A stretch of 33,122 nucleotides of DNA, taken from Streptomyces sp. A012304. Lineage in GTDB: Bacteria; Actinomycetota; Actinomycetes; Streptomycetales; Streptomycetaceae. Position 1 is the first letter of the stretch; the number at the start of each line of letters is the position of its first letter. A model generated the notes under the pieces. The model saw only the letters and a program-made list of their open reading frames with translations. It had not been told where the DNA came from and searched no databases. A program made the translations under genes and the position numbers. Shown in pieces: positions 23,560 to 31,186 of this stretch. Location: positions 31,173-64,294 of the forward strand of contig NZ_BQUN01000100.1 in the NCBI RefSeq assembly GCF_026008495.1. The letters are read 5' to 3'.

Positions 23560-23800
23560 CCAGCCGAACGGCGACGGCCTCCGCCACCCGGTCAAGAAGC
23601 CCAAGAGCGGCGAACTCACCGAACCCAACAAGGCGTTCAACGCCGTGATCCGCGGCGTTCACCCGGTCGCCGAGCGCGCCAACGCCCTGCTTGAGGTCAC
23701 CTTCAAGGCCCTGCGCAGGTCAGCCTCGACCCATCGGCCATCACCCGCATTGCCCGAGCCGCCCTCGTCCTCCTGCCGTTGGAACATGACCGCACAGCCT
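23560..23800 (+). pseudogene. DDE transposase, C-terminal fragment
   Basis: GDGLRHPVKKPKSGELTEPN, KAFNAVIRGVHPVAERANAL, LEVTFKALRR, then in another frame VSLDPSAITRIARAALVLLP. The ELTEPNKAFN...VAERANAxL pattern is the end of an IS5-superfamily transposase, with the final catalytic Glu in VAER. One frameshift near 23720. Everything upstream is replaced by the GGGGACCG repeat region. Confidence 0.6.
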
Positions 23801-23843
23801 GAAGATCACGAACCGTCATGACAAGTTACCGAGAAGGATTCAT

Positions 23844-24719
23844 TGAGCTCTTTCAGAGTGACCGCTGATCGGGTGGCCGGCCGGCGTCCCGCAACGCACG
23901 AAGCTCCTGTGCCGTTGAGAGAGGTGTTCGACGTCTCAACTCATCAGCGCAGGAGCCTCGTTGGTTCCCTATCCTGCCTCACTCGACGTGCCTCACGCCC
24001 TGGTCGAGTGGGTAACCATGCTCATCGTCACCCGTGAGGGTGACCGCCGCTGCAAGCTCCGGCCGCACCAGCGTGCCCTCGTCGCCCTGATCTACCTCCG
24101 CCGACACGACCCGCTCACGCAGATCGCCGCCGGGTTCGGAATATCCGTCGGCACCGCCCACGCCTACGTCACCGCCGTCGTCGGCCACCTCGCACGCCGG
24201 GCGCCTGGCCTACTGCGGGTCCTGCGGGAAGCCGATCCCGATCACGTCCTGCTCGACGGAACGCTCGCCGAGTGCGACCGGGTCGGCGACAGCCGGGCCG
24301 ACTTCTCCCAGAAACACCGCCGCCACGGCGTGAACGTACAGGTCATCGCCGATCCCGCGGGCAACCTACTGTGGATCTCGCCGGCCCTGCCGGGCCGCAC
24401 CCACGACCTGACCGCAGCCCGCACCCACCGCATCATCCGGATCTGCGAACGCCAAGGCGTGCCCGTCCTCGCCGACCGCGCCTACATCGGCGCCGGCTCC
24501 TGGGTGACCACACCAATCAGACGCCTTCCGCACCAAGACCTCACCGCGACGCAGCGAACGATCAACCGGGCCCTGTCGGCGGCACGCGCACCCGTCGAAC
24601 GAAGCATCGCGCGACTGAAGTCATGGCGCATCTTCCGTAGAGCTCGCTGCAGTCCCAACCGGATGACCGCCATCGCAGCCGCCGTCCTCACCCTGGAGAG
24701 GCAACGCTGAAAGAGCTCA
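23844..24719 (+). mobile_element. intact insertion sequence with 20-bp terminal inverted repeats
   Basis: 876 bases. The left end (23844-23863) begins TGAGCTCTTTCAG and the right end (24700-24719), read on the other strand, begins the same; 17 of 20 positions match. The right repeat overlaps the transposase stop codon. No clear target duplication was seen. One full transposase gene inside. Confidence 0.85.
23961..24710 (+). CDS. IS5-superfamily DDE transposase (DDE_Tnp_4 type), intact
   Basis: 249 residues from a TTG at 23961 with AGGAG at 23951-23955. N-terminal helix-turn-helix (LRPHQRALVALIYLRRHDPL, FGISVGTAHAYVTAVVG). Catalytic residues: Asp in VLLDGTLAECDRVG, Asp in VLADRAYIGAGSW, Glu in APVERSIARLKSWR. 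Other blocks: FSQKHRRHGVNVQVIADPAG and LWISPALPGRTHDLTAARTH. All parts are present and the frame is clean, so it may be active. A closely related truncated copy lies at 30447-30720. Confidence 0.88.
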   Translation: MVPYPASLDVPHALVEWVTMLIVTREGDRRCKLRPHQRALVALIYLRRHDPLTQIAAGFGISVGTAHAYVTAVVGHLARRAPGLLRVLREADPDHVLLDGTLAECDRVGDSRADFSQKHRRHGVNVQVIADPAGNLLWISPALPGRTHDLTAARTHRIIRICERQGVPVLADRAYIGAGSWVTTPIRRLPHQDLTATQRTINRALSAARAPVERSIARLKSWRIFRRARCSPNRMTAIAAAVLTLERQR

Positions 24720-24861
24720 TTGCCTGGCTGTCCGGCGCTGCGCCGCTGAAGATTCTTTTACAACTGATTGCCATTTTCAGCTCCCCTGCAACTTCCCTTT
24801 GATCAAAGCTGTTTCACAGCAAGTGTCATGTGCATCACGCGCTTCTTAGGGGAGGCACTTC
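24720..24861 (+). promoter_or_regulatory. AT-richer upstream region of the secreted propeller gene
   Basis: Clearly lower GC than its surroundings. It contains the palindrome TTTGATCAAA at 24797-24806, a small hairpin GCTGTTTCACAGC just after it, and the ribosome site GGGGAGG before the ATG at 24862. It probably holds the promoter and an operator; exact hexamers not assigned. Confidence 0.4.
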
Positions 24862-27516
24862 ATGGCAGTCAGCGGTCGGCGAGCGAGACGCAGATGGGCG
24901 GTACTCGCCACCTCCGCCGCGCTGGGCCTGACGGTCACTCAGGCCCAGGCGGCACCCGGCGGCGACGATCCGTTCGGCGTCCGTGTCCTGGACGAACGGG
25001 CCCACCTGCATGAACAGCAGGGGGGCCTGTCGCTTTCGGCGGAGGAGGAACCAGGGGAAGAGGAACCAGGAGACGGCGGCGAGGAGAACGAGCACATCGC
25101 CGCGCGGGCAGAGGAGTACGCCCAGGCCCGCACCGCGCCGGGCGGCATCGTGGCGCCGGGCGCGTTCGGGGCGGCGTACGGCGAAATGCTGAAACTGCCC
25201 AGCACCAAGGGAGTTTGGCGCAACAACACCCGGCTGCCGTACGACGCCGACGACCCCCGCTACCGGGACATCAACTCCAACTCCAGCGGCGGCGCGGGCA
25301 AGGTGACCGGCCGGGTGACCGGCATGGCGGCCGACGACCGCGGCAATGTGTACGCGGGCTCGGCCAACGGCGGTGTGTTCCGGTCGCGGTCCGGCGGCGG
25401 CCACTGGACGAACATCTCCGACGAGCTGCCCGCCCTGTCCACCGGCGATCTCCAGCTCGATCCGCGCGGCCGCCTCTGGTACGCCACCGGAGAGGCCAAC
25501 ACCAGCGCGACCGCCTTCCTCGGCACCGGCGTCTACGTCCTGAAGGACCCGCGCCACGGCAAGTTCAGCCGGCGTGACCGGGTCGGTGGCGACGAGCTGG
25601 AGTCGACGTCCATCAACGCGCTGCGGTTCGGCGGCGACAAGGTGTGGGCGGCGACCACGCGGGGCGTGTGGAGCCACAGCACCAAGACGCTCAAGGGCCC
25701 GTGGAAGCTGGAGTTCGCGCCCAACCCGGACTATCTGCCGGGCGGCCCGAAGGACGACGACGAGAGTGCCGCGTACAAGAACATCGCGAGCGACATCGCG
25801 ATCGATCCCAAGGACCCGAACAAGGTCGTTCTCGCCATCGGCTGGCGCAGCGGCGACACCTACAACGGCTTCTACACCAAGGGCCGTAACGGCTGGGAGC
25901 GGCTGACCGACCTCGGTGAGCTGCCGACCAACGCGGAGGACGTCGGCAACGTCAGCTTCGCGCGCAGCGCGGACGGGTCGCGGTACTACGCCATCGACCA
26001 GTCGCCGCAGCAGATGGCGACCAACCCGGACAGCGGCCTCGCGGGCATCTACGTCTCCAAGTCCGGCTCGCCGACCGGCAAGTGGACGAAGATCGCCGAC
26101 TACAAGCAGCTGCGCGACTCCGGCTCGGCGCTCACCGGCGACGGCTACCAGCCCGGCATCCAGGCCTGGTACAACCAGTTCCTCACCGTCGACCCGAAGA
26201 ACCCCGACCATGTGTACGCCGGTCTGGAGGAGGTCTTCGAGACCAAGGACGGCGGCAAGACCTGGACCGTCCCCGGCCCGTACTGGAACTTCGGCTTCGG
26301 CTGCTGGTCCATCGACCCGGCCAAGCAGTCCGGCGACTGCCCGCAGACCACGCACCCCGACCAGCACGCGGTGGCGATCGGCAGCTACTACGGCAAGCCG
26401 TACGTCCTCGTCGGCAACGACGGCGGCGTCTACCGGCGCCCGGTCGACGGCAGCGCGAACGCCGACGGTCACGCCACCGACTGGACGTCGCTGAACGACG
26501 GCACGATGGACGCCCTGCAGTACTACTCGGTGGGCGTCGGCATCGACCCGGACAGGCGCGGCATCGCCGTCACCGGCGGCCTGCAGGACAACGGCCAGTC
26601 CATGCTGCGGCCCGGCGACCGCGTGATGGGCTCCAACTTCGGCGGTGACGGCGGCGACACGATCACCGACCCGGACAACGGGTGCAACATCGCCGAGGAG
26701 TACGTCTATCTCTCGGTGTCCGTCACGCAGAACTGCGCGGTGAACGACGGCAGATGGATCGACGACCCGTCGAAGGCCACGTCGTACTCGGTCGCGCCGC
26801 CTGACAACGAGACGGCCGAGGCGCGGTTCATCGCGCCGCTGAGCGCCGACATCAAGGACAAGAACACCTGGGTCGCGGGCGGCCGCCACATCTGGATCAA
26901 CACCAAGGGCTACGGGATCCGCAGCGGCAGCGAGTGGTTCAAGGCCTTCGACCTGGGCGAGGGCCGCGCCGCCACGGCGGTCGCGTCCTCCGGCGGCAAG
27001 GTGTACGCGGCCTGGTGCGGCCCCTGCAACAACCAGGGCTTCGCCCGGGGCGTCGCGGTCGGCAACGCCGACGGCACCGGCTGGCGCGATCTGAACCTGC
27101 CGGCCGAGAGCACGGTGCCCAACCGCTACCTGTCCGGTCTCGCCGTCGACCCGGCCGACGCCGACCACGTCCTGCTCGCCGTCAACGGCTTCTCCCGCAA
27201 GTGGACGGAGGGCCCCGGCGCGGGCGTCGGCCACCTCTTCGAGACCAAGGACGGCGGCGTCACCTGGACGGACATCTCCGGCAACCTGCCGGACGTGCCC
27301 GCCAACTCGGTGGTCCTGCTGAAGAACGGCACGATCGCCCTGGGCACGGACCTCGGCGTACTGGTCCGCACACCGAAGTCGTCCGGCTGGAAGGTGGCTG
27401 GCACCAACCTGCCGACCACCGCCGTGCTCCAGCTCAAGACCGGTCCGGACGGGCACCTGTACGCAGCCACGCACGGACGCGGGATCTGGTCCATCGATGT
27501 ACGGCGTCTGCGGTGA
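24862..27516 (+). CDS. large secreted BNR/Asp-box beta-propeller protein
   Basis: 884 residues, ATG preceded by GGGGAGG. Signal peptide: basic MAVSGRRARRR, a hydrophobic core, and a likely cut after TQAQA. An acidic Glu-rich linker follows (EEEPGEEEPGDGGEENE). The body has repeated propeller blades: GRVTGMAADDRGNVYAGSAN, SGGGHWTNISDELPAL, and Asp-box motifs FETKDGGKTW (about 459-468) and FETKDGGVTWTDISGNLP (about 793-810), ending HLYAATHGRGIWSIDV. The closest types are sortilin/VPS10-like, YCF48-like or sialidase-like propellers. Catalytic sialidase residues (FRIP, Arg triad) were not seen, so binding or another glycan role is as likely as hydrolysis. The gene starts 143 bases after an IS end and looks intact. 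Confidence 0.8.
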   Translation: MAVSGRRARRRWAVLATSAALGLTVTQAQAAPGGDDPFGVRVLDERAHLHEQQGGLSLSAEEEPGEEEPGDGGEENEHIAARAEEYAQARTAPGGIVAPGAFGAAYGEMLKLPSTKGVWRNNTRLPYDADDPRYRDINSNSSGGAGKVTGRVTGMAADDRGNVYAGSANGGVFRSRSGGGHWTNISDELPALSTGDLQLDPRGRLWYATGEANTSATAFLGTGVYVLKDPRHGKFSRRDRVGGDELESTSINALRFGGDKVWAATTRGVWSHSTKTLKGPWKLEFAPNPDYLPGGPKDDDESAAYKNIASDIAIDPKDPNKVVLAIGWRSGDTYNGFYTKGRNGWERLTDLGELPTNAEDVGNVSFARSADGSRYYAIDQSPQQMATNPDSGLAGIYVSKSGSPTGKWTKIADYKQLRDSGSALTGDGYQPGIQAWYNQFLTVDPKNPDHVYAGLEEVFETKDGGKTWTVPGPYWNFGFGCWSIDPAKQSGDCPQTTHPDQHAVAIGSYYGKPYVLVGNDGGVYRRPVDGSANADGHATDWTSLNDGTMDALQYYSVGVGIDPDRRGIAVTGGLQDNGQSMLRPGDRVMGSNFGGDGGDTITDPDNGCNIAEEYVYLSVSVTQNCAVNDGRWIDDPSKATSYSVAPPDNETAEARFIAPLSADIKDKNTWVAGGRHIWINTKGYGIRSGSEWFKAFDLGEGRAATAVASSGGKVYAAWCGPCNNQGFARGVAVGNADGTGWRDLNLPAESTVPNRYLSGLAVDPADADHVLLAVNGFSRKWTEGPGAGVGHLFETKDGGVTWTDISGNLPDVPANSVVLLKNGTIALGTDLGVLVRTPKSSGWKVAGTNLPTTAVLQLKTGPDGHLYAATHGRGIWSIDVRRLR

Positions 27517-27749
27517 TCCTCCGACGTACGGCGGTCACGGTGACGTGAGCCGGAGCAGCACGACCTGACATGCGGAGGCGGGGAGGCAGGGGAGGCGGGG
27601 AGAGGGGCCTGCGGTCCGATGGACCAACCAGATGACCGTTTGACCTCCTCCCCAGCCTTTCGACGCGTGGCCGTGCGCTCCGCGCACTCAGGGTCGCGGG
27701 CATCAGTGATATGCCCGCCGACGTTCGCCGTGTGCGTCGCGGCTTCCCC

Positions 27750-28010
27750 TGGCGAGGCGGCGGTCGTCGAGGTCGACGGGCAGGATGTCGCCTCCTCTGT
27801 GGATGCGTACCGGATCACGCAGACCGTCGCCGAAGGCGCCGGCTACCGGATGCTGCTGCCGCTCGATGCGCCTGAAGCGTGGGACAACGACACTGTTCTG
27901 GTCGTCGAGGCCCGCGATGAGCAGGCCGTGGGCCGTAGGGACCGGGTGACGGCGCTCGGCGAGGTCTCGTCGTTCCCAGTGCTGCGGACCCGTGTGGCTG
28001 GAGGAGCACA
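27750..28010 (+). other. possible remnant of a coding region
   Basis: The plus-strand frame VDGQDVASSVDAYRITQTVA, EGAGYRMLLPLDAPEAWDND, TVLVVEARDEQAVGRRDRV is balanced and GC-rich at third positions. It has no recognisable family, no ribosome site and no clear start. The minus strand is open here too. It ends where the group II intron relic begins. Confidence 0.25.
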
Positions 28011-28021
28011 GTCGCCCCCTC

Positions 28022-28056
28022 AGAACCGCGCATGCGATCTTCACCGCACACGGCTC
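28022..28056 (-). ncRNA. group II intron domain V (relic)
   Basis: On the minus strand, GAGCCGTGTGCGGTGAAG continues to CGCATGCGCGGTTC and folds as the 34-nt domain V: outer stem GAGCCG/CGGTTC, two-base bulge, inner stem, near-GAAA loop, and the AGC catalytic triad near the 5' side. Domain VI after it seems cut. The matching reverse-transcriptase piece lies directly upstream on the same strand. Confidence 0.7.
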
Positions 28057-28076
28057 AAGCAAGTCCCTGGGTCGGA

Positions 28077-28340
28077 GATTCGACAGCAGCAAGGGGCTGA
28101 TGATCCCGCCTTGTGGAGTTCCCTCCACCGTCGGGGCCGTACCTTCCCCTGTCCATGACACCAGACTTGAGCCGTCCTCGGATCATTTCCCTGGCGGGGA
28201 GGTTTCCTACGGCTTCCAGCCGGTAGTGATGGTCGATCCGAACCGCTTGATCGGTACGCCGCGTCCCCGGCGGGATGCCGGACGGCCTTCTTCACGTCCA
28301 TCTCGACGTAGACCCGGTCCGCGCAACGCGGGCGGTCGAT
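28077..28340 (-). pseudogene. group II intron reverse transcriptase, central fragment
   Basis: Pieces of the intron-encoded protein in three frames: CADRVYVEMDVKKAV (RT block with the first catalytic Asp), then EMIRGRLKSGVMDRG, then PTVEGTPQGGIISPLLLSN. These are RT motifs 3-4 of group II intron proteins. The catalytic YADD block, maturase and DNA-binding domains are missing; the sequence jumps from SPLLLSN to the intron 3' end (domain V at 28022). Two frameshifts as well. Not functional. Confidence 0.7.
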
Positions 28341-28393
28341 TCCACGTCTGGCAGGGAGAACAGCCAGGAACCACCCCCTGAACGGAGTGCTCG

Positions 28394-29341
28394 GTGCTCA
28401 TAGGACTCCTGACCGCCGTTGCGGCGTCGATTTGTTACGGCACGGGCTCCGTCCTCCAGGCCGTCGGCTCCCGCAAGTCGGCCCGCCGCGAGGCGGCCGC
28501 CGCCGGGCACACCAACGGACAGGTCACCGCGCATGGCGGCCCCAGTTTCTCCTCCACCGCCCAGGCCGCGATGACCTGGGAATTCATCGTCGGCACGGTC
28601 CTGGACTTTGTCGGCTTCGGGCTCGGCGCGCTCGCCGCCCGTCTGCTGCCGCTGTTCCTCTCCCAGACGGTCATCAGTGCCAACCTCATCATCACGGCCG
28701 TGCTGAGCGTCAAGCTGCTCGGCATCCGGCTGACCCGGGCGGAGTGGACCTCGATCGCAGTCGTCTGCTCGGCTCTGGTGCTGCTCGCGAGCGCGGCGGG
28801 CCCTGAGGGCAGCGGGCACACACCGCTCACCACCCACTGGTGGCTGCTCACGATCTCACTGCTGCTGATGGCGGGCGGCACGGTCCTGGTCCGGCTGCTC
28901 GGCGCTCGGGCCGCGATCCTGGCCGGTCTGCTCTCCGGTCTCGGCTTCGGCGCCCTCGGCGTGGGTGTGCGAGTGCTGAACGGGATCGATCCGTTCGATT
29001 TGGGCACGCTGCTCACCGACCCGGCTCTATACGCCATTCTGGTCGCCGGAATCGGCGGCATGTACCTGCACACCGTGGCGCTGCAGATCGGCTCGGTGAA
29101 CGGGGCGACGGCGGCGCTGGTGGTCGGCGAGACCGTGCTGCCCGGCATGATCGGCGTCTGGTGGCTGGGGGACGCCGCACGCCCCGGCTTCGCCTGGCTG
29201 GCGGTGACCGGCTTCGTCCTGGCGGTCTCGGGCGCAGTCGCGGTCGCCTGGTTCGGCGCGCCGGAGAACGCCGGGAAGGACGTCCCGGTCCCGACCGACA
29301 CCCCCACCCAGAACCCGGCGCTTGCCCAAAACCGAGCCTAG
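28394..29341 (+). CDS. DMT-superfamily (EamA/NIPA-like) membrane transporter
   Basis: 315 residues from a GTG at 28394, with GGAG about nine bases upstream. About nine to ten membrane helices: LLTAVAASICYGTGSVLQAV, a cytoplasmic basic loop (GSRKSARREAAAAG), FIVGTVLDFVGFGLGALAAR, LFLSQTVISANLIITAVLSV, TSIAVVCSALVLLASAAG, WWLLTISLLLMAGGTVLVRL, and AWLAVTGFVLAVSGAVAVAW near the end, then a soluble tail. Layout fits the drug/metabolite transporter superfamily; some relatives move Mg2+ or metabolites, and the substrate here is unknown. Group II intron relics flank it on both sides, and the right one ends at its stop codon. It appears intact. Confidence 0.75.
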   Translation: MLIGLLTAVAASICYGTGSVLQAVGSRKSARREAAAAGHTNGQVTAHGGPSFSSTAQAAMTWEFIVGTVLDFVGFGLGALAARLLPLFLSQTVISANLIITAVLSVKLLGIRLTRAEWTSIAVVCSALVLLASAAGPEGSGHTPLTTHWWLLTISLLLMAGGTVLVRLLGARAAILAGLLSGLGFGALGVGVRVLNGIDPFDLGTLLTDPALYAILVAGIGGMYLHTVALQIGSVNGATAALVVGETVLPGMIGVWWLGDAARPGFAWLAVTGFVLAVSGAVAVAWFGAPENAGKDVPVPTDTPTQNPALAQNRA

Positions 29342-29343
29342 TG

Positions 29344-29430
29344 GCGTCGGGGACTGGCGCGGTGGCCGCCGCTGCGTGTCCAGTCCCGCCGCTGCAAACC
29401 GTACGTGCGGTTCTCCCGCATGCGGCTTTC
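29344..29430 (-). ncRNA. group II intron 3' end, domains V and VI (relic)
   Basis: On the minus strand, domain V (29430-29396) reads AAGCCGCATGCGGGAGAA and then CCGCACGTACGGTT, with the outer stem AGCCG/CGGTT, the inner stem TGCGG/CCGCA and an AGC triad. A second hairpin follows at 29387-29350 (GGGACTGG/CCAGTCCC), in the place of domain VI. The end coincides with the stop codon of the transporter gene, a downstream-of-gene position favoured by some bacterial introns. No reverse transcriptase remains to its right. Confidence 0.65.
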
Positions 29431-29504
29431 CGGCATCCATCACCGGCCGGCATGCCTGTCGCCCTGCGCACGGCGTTGTCACGTTGTTGAGTGCGAGGCA
29501 TAAG

Positions 29505-29700
29505 GCGAAGACCGTATCCGAGCGACTTATCGGACGAGCAGTGGGCGTAGATCGAGCCGATGATCACGGCTGGAAACAGGACCGTGTGAGGCGGTCGGCG
29601 ACGGGAGACCCCGGGACCTGTGATCTCCGGGAGGTCGTGAGCGCGATCTTCTATCAGAACCGGACGGGCTGTCAGTGGCGCTATCTGCGCGACCAGTCGA
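29505..29700 (+). pseudogene. IS5-family transposase, N-terminal fragment with stop and frameshift
   Basis: RRPYPSDLSDEQWA, then TAG, then IEPMIT in one frame; WKQDRVRRSATGDPGTCDLR, EVVSAIFYQNRTGCQWRYL in another. This is the well-known start of IS5-family transposases (YPSDLSDEQWxLIEPM...NAIFYxxRTGCQWRxLP). One nonsense codon, one indel and no C-terminal part, so inactive. Confidence 0.7.
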
Positions 29701-29849
29701 TGCCCACAAGGCAGTGCCGCGCAGAACGGATTCAGCACATACAAGGACGGGAAGTCCCGTGAACACGCGAGAACCACGGAGGGGTGTTTTCCCAGGCCAG
29801 GCACCCCGAGACTGACGTTTCCGCAGGTCACAGCACCACCCAGGGAAAA

Positions 29850-29894
29850 CTCCTAAAGCGGGTGGCGCAGGTTCGAATCCCGCCGGGGGCACCA
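29850..29894 (+). other. 3' half of tRNA-Arg(CCU): attachment-site relic
   Basis: From the anticodon loop CTCCTAA (anticodon CCT) through the T arm (GCAGG-TTCGAAT-CCCGC, one A-C mismatch) to the acceptor strand CGGGGGC, A73 and encoded CCA at 29892-29894. The 5' half is absent: upstream bases do not pair. Integrating elements commonly copy exactly such 3' tRNA segments as att sites, and an integrase gene piece lies just beyond, on the minus strand. It cannot make a tRNA. Confidence 0.75.
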
Positions 29895-29898
29895 GGCA

Positions 29899-29932
29899 AA
29901 AGGCCCCGGACCGATCATGGTCCGGGGCCTTT
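29899..29932. terminator. intrinsic terminator behind the tRNA remnant
   Basis: A perfect 14-bp stem (AAAGGCCCCGGACC with its complement) closes a six-base GATCAT loop and ends in TTT. It is the standard arrangement downstream of a tRNA gene and can act in both directions, so it may also end transcription of the integrase fragment from the right. Confidence 0.85.
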
Positions 29933-29949
29933 GACATCTACTTCTGACA

Positions 29950-30400
29950 TCAACGGGGGCGGTCACCCGCGACCGGGGCGCTTCTTCCGCAGTAGCCGTC
30001 CATGTGGCTCATGGCCCCGCGCTGGGTGTCCTGCACGACGTGCGTGTAGACGTCCATGGTGATGCTGATCTGGGAGTGGCCCAGGATCTCCATCACGACG
30101 CGGGGAGCGACCCCGGCCGCGGTGAGGAGGGTCGCGGTGCCGTGCCGGGCGTCGTGCAGCCGGATCACGCGGAGGCCGGCGGACTGGGCGACGCGAGTGA
30201 AGGAGCGGTAGAGGTTGCGCGGCTCGACCGGGCGGCCGGTGCGGGTGGCGAAGACGTAGTCCGACTCCTGCCACCTCTCCCCCGCCCTGGCGCGAGCGTC
30301 CGCCTGCCGCATGCGGTGCCAGCGCAGGGGCGCGATGCACAGAGCGGGCAGCGGGGCGGCGCGGCGACGGCGGCTCTTGGGATCGTCGTCGCTGGCAGGG
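29950..30400 (-). pseudogene. tyrosine integrase, C-terminal fragment
   Basis: About 135 native residues: PALCIAPLRWHRMRQADARA, WQESDYVFATRTGRPVEPRN, LYRSFTRVAQSAGLRVIRLH, DARHGTATLLTAAGVAPRVV, MEILGHSQISITMDVYTHVV, AMSHMDG. Catalytic HxxR (LHDARHG), GHS and the nucleophile Tyr (MDVYTHV) are present. The N-terminal part with the core-binding domain and first Arg is missing beyond about 30400, where a transposase piece begins. Near the end the frame appears to shift (the other frame continues RLLRKKRPGRG). It faces the tRNA-Arg att remnant, as integrases of actinobacterial integrative elements and phages do. Confidence 0.8.
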
Positions 30401-30446
30401 CGAAGACCCCGACAAGGGACCGCTGACTGAGCGTTTTCAGAGTGGC

Positions 30447-30720
30447 CTGCTGTGGTTCTCGCCCGCACTGCCGGGCCGCACCCATGATCTGACCGCGGCC
30501 CGCACCCACCGCATCGTCCGGATCTGCGAACGCCAAGGCGTTCCCGTCCTCGCCGACCGCGCCTACATCGGCGCCGGCCCCTGGGTGACCACGCCGATCA
30601 GACGGCTCCCGCACCAGGAACTCACCCCGACCCAGCGGACGATCAACCGATCCCTGTCACCAGCGCGAGCGCCAGTCGAACGAAGCGTCGCGAGGCTGAA
30701 GTCCTGTCGGCGACTTCTTC
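30447..30720 (+). pseudogene. DDE transposase, C-terminal fragment related to the intact IS at 23844
   Basis: LLWFSPALPGRTHDLTAART, HRIVRICERQGVPVLADRAY, IGAGPWVTTPIRRLPHQELT, TQRTINRSLSPARAPVERSV, ARLKSCRRLL. It keeps the second catalytic Asp and the Glu but lacks the first half. By eye it is close (well over 80 % identical at DNA level) to 24370-24645. It separates the integrase fragment from a truncated membrane protein, so it marks another deletion junction. Confidence 0.75.
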
Positions 30721-31046
30721 GGGCGCACGGTGTCGAGCAGTCGCGGCGACAGGGCCGGCGGCAGGAGCCACAGGCCCGCGATGCCGATGGTCGTGACCAT
30801 GACGGTCAGCAGCACGGCGACGACGTCCTGGTGCGCGGAGCCGAAGAAGCCGGCCATCCAGGACAGGGCGACGACGAAGACCATCATGAATCGCCAGCGG
30901 GTGCGGCCCATGAGGAACGGACGGTCGTCGGTGCTCCACCACCAGGACGTGCTGGACATCGTGGTGAAGCTGAACGCGGCGAGCGGAACGATGATCGGCA
31001 GCCAGAAGCGCAGATCGTCGTCGGCCGGCGCAGGCCGCCACCGCAC
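30705..31046 (-). pseudogene. small membrane protein, C-terminally truncated
   Basis: About 114 native residues from a GTG at 31046: FWLPIIVPLAAFSFTTMSST, RWRFMMVFVVALSWMAGFFG, VVAVLLTVMVTTIGIAGLWL, LSPRLLDTVRPKKS. Three predicted membrane helices. After PKKS the frame is antisense to the transposase fragment. No family recognised. The start overlaps the truncated front of the tap gene on the other strand, so the promoter side has also been disturbed. Confidence 0.5.
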
Positions 31047-31186
31047 CGGTTCAGGCTCCGGTCGCCCTGGCCGCGCCCGAGCGCCCCGCCCGTCCGGCCG
31101 CGCGCCCGGCGACGTCGCGGCGTCCGGCGGCGAAGCAGGCCACCGCGCCCGCGGCCGACCCGCGCTTCCCGCACGGCCCGCTCGCC

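Noticed and set aside
24835..27474. An 879-codon open frame on the minus strand opposite the propeller gene
   Set aside because: High-GC shadow frame: Val/Arg/Gly/Ala-rich, no family motif, no ribosome site. The plus strand has a signal peptide, ribosome site and Asp-boxes.
29850..29894. A functional tRNA gene
   Set aside because: Only the segment from the anticodon loop to CCA is present; the acceptor 5' strand, D arm and 5' anticodon stem are missing.
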